From Dehalococcoidia bacterium (GTDB taxonomy: Bacteria; Chloroflexota; Dehalococcoidia; SZUA-161; SpSt-899): DNA of 16,785 nt. The stretch's first letter is position 1, and the number at the start of each line of letters is the position of its first letter. The stretch is from NCBI GenBank assembly GCA_023271515.1, contig JALPXQ010000022.1, positions 1-16,785 on the forward strand, written 5' to 3'. This document shows positions 4,489-11,308 of the stretch, one piece after another. The translations under genes and the position numbers were made by a program. The notes below the pieces were generated by a model that ran no database searches, was not told the origin of the DNA, and saw only the letters and a list, made by a program, of their open reading frames with translations.

Positions 4489-5906
4489 AGGTCTTGCTTC
4501 TTAATCCACCGAGATTCAAAGGGATGCCTGTAGGGAGAGAGGATCGCTGTGAAAATACAATTCCTAATGTATTGCCGCCTATGGGCTTAGTCTATTTGGC
4601 AGGCATATTAGAGCAAGAGCACGTAGTGAAACTTATTGATGCAAACGGCTACAATCAGGATCTCAATTACTTGAAATCGGAAATCGAGGAAGAAAGTCCG
4701 GACGTGGTCATCTTTAGAGCTACCCCTGAAACCTTCTACTTAGACATTGAGGTTGCAAGAATCGCCAAGGAGGTCAAAAACTCCGTCAAAACTGTGATGA
4801 TATGCTGGAGTCTCACCAAGCTTGCAGCACAGGTCCTGGAAAAAGCAATGGATGTGGACTACTACGTTATTGATTACTACTATGAAAGAGTCATTCCCCA
4901 AATACTAAAAGGGAAATCATCCACCAGGATTAAGGGAATTGCTTACAGGTCTGCTGCCGGCATCCAACTAAACGCACCTGAAGAAGAAAGTTTTGATTTC
5001 AATTCCATTTCTATGCCGGCGTGGCGTCTTATCCCTGATTTTCGCATTTATTGGGTACAAATTCCCTCGTTCCGTCCCTATGCAATGGTAGAATCAGCAA
5101 AGGGTTGTGGTATGGGGTGTAGTTTTTGCACCATCGCCAGGATGAAGCCTGTCTTTCGGGAGGTAAGCAAAGTGGCCGACGAAATAGAATACCTCTGCCG
5201 AGAGAGAGGAGTGAAGTATATCGGCTTTTTCGACGCCACCTTCAACATTCAGAGAAAAAGGGTGTTGGAAATATGCGAGGAGCTTATCCAAAGAAAGCTG
5301 ACAAAGCTACGGTGGTTTGCGAACATCCGGGGAGACAGGATGGATGAGGAACAAGCCAGGGTAATGAGACAGGCAGGGTGTAGAGGGGTGTCTGTAGGGA
5401 TTGAATCCGGCTCACAGCAGGTGCTCGATTTGGCACACAAGAGGCTCAAGGTGTCTGATGCGGCAAAGACAATAGAAATTCTTAAGAAAACAGGTATAGC
5501 ACAATACTTATCCTTCATCCTTGGATTACCTGGAGAAACCCTGGAAACGGTGAACGAGACCAGGCAGTTTATCCGCAGAACAAAACCTACAGGCTTTCAG
5601 GTCAACGGCCTGGTTCCCTATCCCGGTTGTCAACTGTATGATGATGCCGTGCAGCATGGTAAAATCCAACGGCTGACCTTCGACAACCTGCTGCTCTATA
5701 ACACACCGGTAAGCCTGTGCGACTTGACGACAGAGGAGATCAACCGAAGCAGAAGACAGATATACAAGGAGATTTATACTGATCCTGGATGGTGGTTTTC
5801 GAATACAAAAGCTCTAGTGAAAAGTCCTGAAAACATCGGCGTCGGCATTGATTACGGGCTGAAAGTCATCAGAAGGCTGGTAAAGGGTATGGGTTCTGAG
5901 GTCTAA
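4485..5906 (+). CDS. Radical SAM enzyme with N-terminal cobalamin-binding-type domain
   Basis: This 473-residue protein has the two-part layout of B12-dependent radical SAM enzymes. Residues about 1-150 form a Rossmann-like cobalamin-binding domain (MKVLLLNPPR, PPMGLVYLAGILE, then IDANGYN, with no DxHxxG histidine, as is common in this class). The radical SAM core has C208, C212 and C215 in CGMGCSFC for the [4Fe-4S] cluster, GIESGSQQVL (305-314) and ILGLPGET (345-352). Such enzymes methylate unactivated carbons or rearrange ring systems. Among glycosyltransferases it may C-methylate or otherwise modify a sugar or the lipid carrier; that is inference from context. GGAGGAAGG lies upstream of the ATG, which overlaps the GT4 stop. 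A short gap precedes the next gene. Confidence 0.85.
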   Translation: MKVLLLNPPRFKGMPVGREDRCENTIPNVLPPMGLVYLAGILEQEHVVKLIDANGYNQDLNYLKSEIEEESPDVVIFRATPETFYLDIEVARIAKEVKNSVKTVMICWSLTKLAAQVLEKAMDVDYYVIDYYYERVIPQILKGKSSTRIKGIAYRSAAGIQLNAPEEESFDFNSISMPAWRLIPDFRIYWVQIPSFRPYAMVESAKGCGMGCSFCTIARMKPVFREVSKVADEIEYLCRERGVKYIGFFDATFNIQRKRVLEICEELIQRKLTKLRWFANIRGDRMDEEQARVMRQAGCRGVSVGIESGSQQVLDLAHKRLKVSDAAKTIEILKKTGIAQYLSFILGLPGETLETVNETRQFIRRTKPTGFQVNGLVPYPGCQLYDDAVQHGKIQRLTFDNLLLYNTPVSLCDLTTEEINRSRRQIYKEIYTDPGWWFSNTKALVKSPENIGVGIDYGLKVIRRLVKGMGSEV

Positions 5907-5932
5907 GGGTTCTGCTCAAGGAGAGGCGGATT

Positions 5933-6766
5933 GTGAAAGACAAGCCATTGGTCTCCATAATCATCCCGACCTACAATTCGCAGAGGACTTTAGAGAGATG
6001 TTTGAACAGCATCGGGAAGCAAACCTACAAAAATATCGAGGTAATAGTAGTTGACAACGGCTCTGTGGATAAAACCGCAGAGATTGCTCAACTCTGCGGG
6101 GCAGAAGTTCATATTTTGACTGACGTAGAAAGATCCAAGCAAATAAACTATGGCGTGAAGATGGCTCATGGCAAATATGTTTATCGGGTAGACTCTGACG
6201 TTATACTAGACTATGATATCGTTGAACAAGCTACCGCAAAATGTGAGGATGAAGGTTATGATGCTGTATCTATCTTTTGGTCTCCCGACCCAACGATTAG
6301 CTTTTGGGCGAAGGTTAGAAAATTGGAAAAGGATTGCTACAAGGATGACCTGCTGTATGCCGGAGCCAGGTTTTTCAGAAAAGATGTGTTTGAAGCTATT
6401 GGCGGCTTCAGGGAAAATTTAATCGCCGCCGAGGATTATGACTTATATCATCGCCTTAAACAGGCCGGTTGCAGGATTGCAAAGATTCAATCACAAGAAT
6501 TACACCTTGGTGAACCGAAGACACTCAGGGATGTTGCCAGGAAGCAATATTACTATGGGTCAACAATCAATGGGTTTTTGAAGGTGAACTCTATCAGAGG
6601 CCTCATTCAGGTAAGTCCAATAAGGGCACCCCTAATAAGAAATTGGCGGAAATTTGCCAGGCACCCACTCCTGACAATCGGTTTCGTTGTCTACTATATT
6701 GTTCAGTATACTTCTGCATTAGCAGGATTTATCGTAAGTTACACTAGAAAACAGGGTAGCAGCTAA
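5933..6766 (+). CDS. Family 2 glycosyltransferase with C-terminal membrane helix
   Basis: This 277-residue GT-A enzyme opens with VSIIIPTYNSQRTLERCLNS and VIVVDNGSVDKT (37-48). The DxD is D87-S-D89 in YRVDSDV, and AEDYDLYHRL (166-175) supplies the ED..R-type catalytic block. Residues about 246-267 (LLTIGFVVYYIVQYTSALAG) form a membrane helix with a positive flank, so it is probably anchored in the inner membrane. The start is GTG at 5933, with AAGGAG (5918-5923) 9 bases upstream. It follows the radical SAM gene by 26 bases and probably shares its transcript. The sugar specificity is unknown; family assignment is firm. Confidence 0.88.
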   Translation: MKDKPLVSIIIPTYNSQRTLERCLNSIGKQTYKNIEVIVVDNGSVDKTAEIAQLCGAEVHILTDVERSKQINYGVKMAHGKYVYRVDSDVILDYDIVEQATAKCEDEGYDAVSIFWSPDPTISFWAKVRKLEKDCYKDDLLYAGARFFRKDVFEAIGGFRENLIAAEDYDLYHRLKQAGCRIAKIQSQELHLGEPKTLRDVARKQYYYGSTINGFLKVNSIRGLIQVSPIRAPLIRNWRKFARHPLLTIGFVVYYIVQYTSALAGFIVSYTRKQGSS

Positions 6767-6768
6767 CA

Positions 6769-6870
6769 ATGAAAATCTTGGCAGTAAATCAGACCGATAT
6801 AACACGGATTGGTGGAGTAAATTTCTCTACGCTCATATATAACGTGGTGCTTGAACCACCTTTCTTGTGA
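6769..6870 (+). pseudogene. N-terminal stub of a family 4 glycosyltransferase
   Basis: ATG at 6769, two bases after the previous stop, opens MKILAVNQTDITRIGGVNFS, a typical GT4 N-terminus with a GGV donor/acceptor-cleft motif. The family signal stops near YN (about 6842). The frame then reads VVLEPPFL and ends at TGA. The break coincides with the start of transposon-like sequence, so the gene was probably interrupted and its remainder lost. It would have been the next gene of the operon. Confidence 0.65.
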
Positions 6871-6905
6871 TTCTCAGGCTGGAATTAGCTATAGCATCTC
6901 AGGAT

Positions 6906-7074
6906 AAAATTTTGGGGCTATCCCCTTCGTTCAGGTAGTGGAAGGAATGCACAGCTTTCATGCGTAAATTCGTTCCTCCTTTACCAGAATTTGCCTCAAA
7001 TACCATCAATTTGGGGCCATATTGCCGTAGAATTTGGGTAACCTGAGTGAAGGGGATACCCCCTATAAAATTTT
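6906..7074. repeat. MITE-like inverted-repeat element flanked by AAAATTTT
   Basis: Arms at 6906-6936 and 7041-7074 are reverse complements over AAAATTTT, a GGGG-x-TATCCCCTTC core and TCAGGT, with a few mismatches and a 3-base offset. They enclose about 104 bases. The outermost AAAATTTT on each side could be an 8-base target duplication of AT-rich DNA; being palindromic, it could equally be part of the inverted repeat. Removing the element and one AAAATTTT leaves the transposase-like frame ending KILS-stop, consistent with insertion near that gene's 3' end. Confidence 0.55.
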
Positions 7075-7202
7075 AATCACTTGCTCCAGCTGCTCTATTC
7101 GGCTCATATGATTGTGATTTCTCAGGAATTCGTAGTGGGCGGTGGAGAGGTAGAGGTGTTGCTTTGAGACACCTCTGTAGGTTTTCATCCAGGGCTTGTA
7201 GA
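7063..7202 (-). pseudogene. Transposase-like C-terminal remnant
   Basis: The - strand frame from about 7202 to the TAG at 7065-7063 reads YKPWMKTYRGVSKQHLYLST followed by AHYEFLRNHNHMSRIEQLEQ and VIKIL. The W-x-[KR]-T-[FY]-RGVS-[KR]-x-[HY]-L motif recalls the end of IS1595-type DDE transposases. That attribution is from memory and tentative. Only about 45 residues remain and the frame is closed upstream by a stop. The stop codon lies inside one arm of the inverted repeat. Confidence 0.4.
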
Positions 7203-7213
7203 TTTAAATAATT

Positions 7214-8362
7214 ATGAAAAAATCACAACAAAAAATTGGTGTACTCGCATTATTCGCAAGCAAGGCAGGCTTAGTCCCTTTATCAAATCTGATAGAAATT
7301 TTAAGCACACTTTCAGATTCTATCTATGTTATTGCAGGTAATGAAGCAATGAATTTACCCCATAAAAAAAATCAAAAAATTGAGATTTTTGGAGTGCGAT
7401 GTGGTTTTAAAGGTAATATATTTAATAAAATAATAAATTATATCAGCATTCAATTAATATTTTCGTCTAAAATAATAAAATTGACAAAAGATGTAAATAT
7501 TTGGGTATTCTTCACAGGCACACATGCTTTATTATTGCCTATGATAGCTGCAAAACTAATGAGAAAAAAAATTGTATTTGCATTAGTAAGTTCCATTAAA
7601 GATATATCAAAGGCACAAAAAAACACTTTTTTTAATATACTTGTGTATAATGTGTTAATTTATTCAGAGGATATTAATTATAAATTATCAAACCATATCA
7701 TCCTCTACTCGCCCAACCTCATCAAAGAATGGAACTTAGAAAAATACAGAAACAAAATCTCTATAGCCCATGAGCATTCTCTCGACTTTGATAAATTCAA
7801 AGTAACAAAGACATTTGATGAAAGAATTGATTTAATAGGTTATATAGGGCGTTTAAGTGAAGAAAAAGGAGTTCTAAATTTCGTTAAAGCAATTCCAGAA
7901 ATATCAAAAAGGAAAAGTCATTTAGAATTCTTAATAGGAGGGGATGGACAGTTGCGAGATGGAATTAAAGAATATTTTGGGAATGAAAATTTGAATGATA
8001 AAGTAAAACTTGCAGGATGGATATCTCATGATGAACTGCCAAATTACATGAATGAATTAAAGTTGCTTGTTTTACCTTCTCATACTGAGGGGCTCCCAAA
8101 TATCATGTTGGAAGCAATGGCATGCGGCACACCAGTTTTAGCTACACCTGTTGGAGCAATACCAGATGTGATAAAGGATGGAGAAACAGGTTTCATTATG
8201 GAAAACAATTCGCCGGAATGTATAGCAGAAAATGTCATCAGGGCTTTGAATCATCTAAACCTTGGGCAAACCGCTCAGAATGCCCGTGCCCTTGTGGAGA
8301 GGGAGTACACTTATGAAAAAGCGGTGGAGGGGTATAGAAATATACTTGAAGAGTTATTATGA
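7214..8362 (+). CDS. Family 4 glycosyltransferase (GT-B), AT-rich
   Basis: This 382-residue retaining glycosyltransferase has a diverged N-terminal domain (IGVLALFASKAGLVPLSNLI) and a well-conserved donor domain: YIGRLSEEKGVLNFVKAI (210-227), the E-x7-E pair E292 and E300 in EGLPNIMLE, then AMACGTPVLATPVGAIPDVI and KDGETGF. The ATG at 7214 has no clear Shine-Dalgarno and lies directly after the IS scar. Base use is strongly AT-rich up to about 8200, but the last 160 bases are visibly richer in G and C, as if two sources were joined within the gene. The stop overlaps the next start as ATGA. A degenerate copy of its C-terminal motif recurs near 9.9-10.0 kb. Confidence 0.88.
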   Translation: MKKSQQKIGVLALFASKAGLVPLSNLIEILSTLSDSIYVIAGNEAMNLPHKKNQKIEIFGVRCGFKGNIFNKIINYISIQLIFSSKIIKLTKDVNIWVFFTGTHALLLPMIAAKLMRKKIVFALVSSIKDISKAQKNTFFNILVYNVLIYSEDINYKLSNHIILYSPNLIKEWNLEKYRNKISIAHEHSLDFDKFKVTKTFDERIDLIGYIGRLSEEKGVLNFVKAIPEISKRKSHLEFLIGGDGQLRDGIKEYFGNENLNDKVKLAGWISHDELPNYMNELKLLVLPSHTEGLPNIMLEAMACGTPVLATPVGAIPDVIKDGETGFIMENNSPECIAENVIRALNHLNLGQTAQNARALVEREYTYEKAVEGYRNILEELL

Positions 8363-8826
8363 CCACAAGTGGCAAGACACAGCAAGCTTTGAGCTTTAAA
8401 ATTCAGCGAGACTTAATCTTAATAAACATTTTCTCGGCTTTACTTATTGGTGCAATATCATTCTTCCCTGATTCGTCAGTACGCATCATACTTGGCGTAC
8501 CATTTATTTTTTTCTTTTCAGGTTATGTGCTAATTTCTGCCTTATTTCCTCAAAAAAAGGATTTAGACATTATTGAGAGATTAGCTTTAAGTTTTGGACT
8601 TAGTATAGCTATTGTATCTTTGATAGGGCTTGTGTTAAATCATACGCCTTTTGGGATAAGGATTTACCCCTTTATATTTTCTCTGTTCTTATTTATTTTT
8701 CTGATGTCGCTATTAGCGATGCTCGGACGGAGGAGTGTCTCTCGCCAGGATGTGTTTGCTCCGATGGCACAGATAAGCGTTTCTACAGGGTTTGAAGGAA
8801 TAGTTCAGAAAGGAGAAAATAGATAG
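8359..8826 (+). CDS. DUF1616-like integral membrane protein (short form)
   Basis: This 155-residue protein has four predicted membrane segments (about 20-36, 43-62, 76-94, 103-122). The block IILGVPFIFFFSGYVLIS (43-60), the loop ALFPQKKDLDIIERLALSFG (61-80) and NHTPFGIR (94-101) match the N-terminal membrane region of DUF1616 proteins. These are common in polysaccharide loci of archaea and Chloroflexota and have no established role. Full-length members usually carry a further extracytoplasmic region of 100-200 residues; this one ends after a short tail (about 123-155), so it may be a natural short form or truncated. Its ATG overlaps the GT4 stop, so translation is probably coupled. Confidence 0.65.
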   Translation: MTTSGKTQQALSFKIQRDLILINIFSALLIGAISFFPDSSVRIILGVPFIFFFSGYVLISALFPQKKDLDIIERLALSFGLSIAIVSLIGLVLNHTPFGIRIYPFIFSLFLFIFLMSLLAMLGRRSVSRQDVFAPMAQISVSTGFEGIVQKGENR

Positions 8827-8830
8827 TGAT

Positions 8831-9832
8831 ATGATGAATGTGAAAGGGTTATTTGCGAGCACAGCCAATTATCTTGGCTTCTTAGATGTTTATGCTTATT
8901 TGAGAAGAAAAATTACCAAGTCTCAGGTAGCTATTTTGATGTATCATCGAGTTTCTCCAAAACAAGATGATTGGTCTTTTGAAAGATTAAGTCCGAAAAA
9001 CTTTGAAATGCAGATGAAGTATTTTTGCCGAAATTATGAAATTATTTCTCTTAATGATTTGGTGCAATATATAAAACAAGAAAAACCGTTTCCCAAAAAA
9101 GCAGTAGTAATTACTTTTGATGATGGTTATAAAGATAATTATCTTTACGCGTATCCCATTCTAAAAAAATATCGCATCCCTGCAACTATTTTCCTTACAT
9201 CTGGCCATATTGGTAGGGGTGATTTATTTTGGTGGGACAAGGTAAGTTATATTGTCCAGCATACTAAAATTAATCAATTAGATTTAGATGAATTTGGTAA
9301 TTATCCCTTACAATCTAAATCTGAAAAATTTGAAGCCACTTCGACAATCACAGAAAATTTGAAAAAGTTGCCTGATAAAAAAAAGAACCTTTTAATTGAA
9401 GAATTGCTTATCACTTCAGGTGTAGAAATTCCTATTGATTTGGGCAAAGAGTTTATTTTGTCTTGGAACGAAGTCATAGAAATGAGCAACAATGGTATCG
9501 ATTTTGGTGCTCACACAGTCACCCATCCAATTTTAACAAATTTATCATTGCCACAAATTGAATGGGAACTTATTCAGTCAAAAAAAGAGATTGAGCGGAT
9601 GACTGGGAAACAAATAACAACATTTGCCTATCCAAATGGTAACTTTAATACAGAGATATCTAAATTACTTAAGAAAAATGGTTTTACTTGTGCAGTTACA
9701 ACCATACCTAAGTTAGTTCGTCCAAAAGACCACATTTATGAACTAGGTAGAATTGAATCGGGGAAAGAATTTTGTAAGACTAAAGTTGTGCTCAGTGGTG
9801 CATGGGATGATATAACTAATATATTAAAGTAA
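8831..9832 (+). CDS. NodB-type polysaccharide deacetylase (CE4)
   Basis: This 333-residue enzyme of carbohydrate esterase family 4 removes N- or O-acetyl groups from a glycan using a divalent metal. Motif 1 is VVITFDDGY (92-100), with catalytic-base and metal Asp at 97-98. Motif 2 is GAHTVTHP (226-233), with metal His228 and His232. FAYPNGNF (265-272) supplies motif 3. LMYHRVSP (36-43) is the usual N-terminal strand. No signal peptide is obvious, although the N-terminus is moderately hydrophobic, so location is uncertain. AGGAGA (8811-8816) lies about 14 bases from ATG 8831 and slightly further from ATG 8834; either could be used. It is AT-rich like its neighbours and probably trims an acetylated sugar of the local polymer. 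Confidence 0.9.
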   Translation: MMNVKGLFASTANYLGFLDVYAYLRRKITKSQVAILMYHRVSPKQDDWSFERLSPKNFEMQMKYFCRNYEIISLNDLVQYIKQEKPFPKKAVVITFDDGYKDNYLYAYPILKKYRIPATIFLTSGHIGRGDLFWWDKVSYIVQHTKINQLDLDEFGNYPLQSKSEKFEATSTITENLKKLPDKKKNLLIEELLITSGVEIPIDLGKEFILSWNEVIEMSNNGIDFGAHTVTHPILTNLSLPQIEWELIQSKKEIERMTGKQITTFAYPNGNFNTEISKLLKKNGFTCAVTTIPKLVRPKDHIYELGRIESGKEFCKTKVVLSGAWDDITNILK

Positions 9833-9895
9833 ATGTTAAATAAATTCTAAATGATTTTTATATGCCGAGAAATAATATATAAAATGGGATTTAAA

Positions 9896-10022
9896 AAACC
9901 ATCTTAAAACATTGGAATTTGTCAAATTTATATTGGAGGCGTTGGCTTGCAGAGCACCAATGCTGACAACACGAATTAAAGCAATACCTGATGTAATAAA
10001 AGATAAGGAAACAGGATTCATC
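9896..10022 (+). pseudogene. Relic of a GT4 donor-domain motif, frameshifted
   Basis: From about 9934 the frame reads LEALACRAPMLTTRIKAIPD and VIKDKETGFIM, a degenerate copy of LEAMACGTPVLATPVGAIPD-VIKDGETGFIM in the GT4 gene at 7.2-8.4 kb. The DNA is also clearly similar (9932-10031 against 8105-8204). Just upstream a PS-stop-N-x-G pattern in another frame (about 9899-9916) resembles the preceding PSHTEG motif, so the relic carries a stop and a one-base frameshift. It is joined in frame to the next gene, which makes that gene look 37 codons longer than it should be. Confidence 0.65.
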
Positions 10023-11300
10023 ATGAAAAACAATTATCGAAACAGATCAAAGCCTAAAGCCTTGTTTATTGTGAGCAGCACCGCTCAAATCGAAATGTTC
10101 ACGCCTATTATAAAGGAATTAACTAATTGGGATACTATGTTCATCAATACAGATAAATGGAATCATAGGGAGGATATGGAAAAAATAATGCAAGAAATGG
10201 ACATTGCTTATAAAACCATTGCAGGCTTGAATATAAATAGTGTAAAGAATACACTCACAAGAGAGCAGCCCAATATAGTCATTGTTGGTCACGATCAAAA
10301 CCTCATGGACAAGTTATTTATTAAGTGTGCCCACTCTATGGACATTCCCACTCTTTTGATCCAAGATGGAGTTCTAGCTGCAAGTATGACGGAAGTTAAA
10401 AAGGGTGGTAACATTGGCAATAGCCTGAAATATTGGATTACATTTCTTTATAGAGCCTTCAGATTTATAATGAATAGAGAGCATTCGTGGCATAGGAAGA
10501 TTGAAACAGGCTTGTTAGAAGTGAGATATGGCACAAGAGGGAAACCAGTAGTTTATGGGCATGGAGAAAGTTCAAGAATAGCAGTATTTGGCGATGCTGT
10601 AAAAAAAAGATTCATCTCAGAAGGAGTTGCTCCAGAACGCATAATAGTAACAGGAAATCCTAAGTTTGATATGGTTTTTCATGCCAAAAATAATAACTGT
10701 AAACAGAATATATGTGAAAAGATGAATATCCCTCCAGATAAAAAAATCGTTCTTCTCCTAACATCATACTTTGTTGAAGCAGGAATGTGGACTTCATTAC
10801 AAAGGAAAGAATTTGTTATGTCTATTGCTGAAGCTATATCAGAGTTGCCAAATACTCAATTGATAATCAAACTCCATCCTCCGTACGAAAAAGAAGAGGA
10901 TTATCAAGAAATTGTGAAAGGTTTATCTGATCCGCCCATCATCTGTAAATATACTTCGATCTCAGAGCTCATTGGTTCTTGCGATCTGGCTATCACAGTT
11001 ATATCTACAACAGCCCTTGAAGCAATGGCGATGGGAAAACCAGTGTTGATAGTAGATTTGTTCGATGATCTTGCTAATTCTATCTATAAATGTGACGATA
11101 TTGTTCATATTAATCAGAAAGCAGATATTTTACCAGTAATGAGAGATGCACTCTATGATATACAAACAAAAAGTAGAATGACGGAATCTATGAAAAATTT
11201 TATTTATGAACAGGCATATATACAAGATGGAAAAGCTTCTAAAAGAATCGTGCAGTTGATTGAAGATATGTGTGCCAAAAATAATCTCTATAAAACTTGA
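10023..11300 (+). CDS. GT-B-fold glycosyltransferase, UDP-GlcNAc 2-epimerase / glycerophosphotransferase-like
   Basis: From ATG 10023 the protein has 425 residues. It starts KPKALFIVSSTAQIEMFTPI, a Rossmann-like first strand and helix as in 2-epimerase-like GT-B proteins. Later motifs are VIVTGNPKFDMV, QLIIKLHPPY (the K-x-HP block of CDP-glycerol glycerophosphotransferase and related capsule enzymes), and AITVISTTALEAMAMGKPVL in the donor site. The tail QDGKASKRIVQLIEDM is like the end of UDP-GlcNAc 2-epimerases. AGGA about 7 bases upstream supports ATG 10023; the longer frame from TTG 9912 adds only a GT4 relic. It could be a 2-epimerase, a glycosyltransferase or a polyol-phosphate transferase; sequence alone does not decide. 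Confidence 0.65.
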   Translation: MKNNYRNRSKPKALFIVSSTAQIEMFTPIIKELTNWDTMFINTDKWNHREDMEKIMQEMDIAYKTIAGLNINSVKNTLTREQPNIVIVGHDQNLMDKLFIKCAHSMDIPTLLIQDGVLAASMTEVKKGGNIGNSLKYWITFLYRAFRFIMNREHSWHRKIETGLLEVRYGTRGKPVVYGHGESSRIAVFGDAVKKRFISEGVAPERIIVTGNPKFDMVFHAKNNNCKQNICEKMNIPPDKKIVLLLTSYFVEAGMWTSLQRKEFVMSIAEAISELPNTQLIIKLHPPYEKEEDYQEIVKGLSDPPIICKYTSISELIGSCDLAITVISTTALEAMAMGKPVLIVDLFDDLANSIYKCDDIVHINQKADILPVMRDALYDIQTKSRMTESMKNFIYEQAYIQDGKASKRIVQLIEDMCAKNNLYKT

Positions 11301-11308
11301 GGTATCAT

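Larger units (their letters stand above)
6841..7202 (-). mobile_element. Decayed insertion-sequence remnant with nested inverted-repeat element
   Basis: This 343-base gap holds no intact gene. One edge carries the hairpin GTGGT-GCTTGA-ACCAC (6844-6859) exactly where the GT4 stub loses homology. The other edge is a transposase-like tail on the - strand. Between them lies the inverted-repeat element described separately. The simplest reading is an IS that entered a GT4 gene, lost most of its length, and hosted a later small insertion. The outer IS ends are not proven. Confidence 0.45.

Noticed and set aside
6844..6860. GTGGT-GCTTGA-ACCAC hairpin as a terminator of the first glycan operon
   Set aside because: The stem is 5 pairs and the following sequence is not a continuous T-run; its position at the GT4 break fits a mobile-element end better.
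11297..11308. TTG start four codons upstream of ATG 11309 for the membrane-protein gene
   Set aside because: The TTGAGG itself is the best Shine-Dalgarno for ATG 11309, so it should not also be the start codon.
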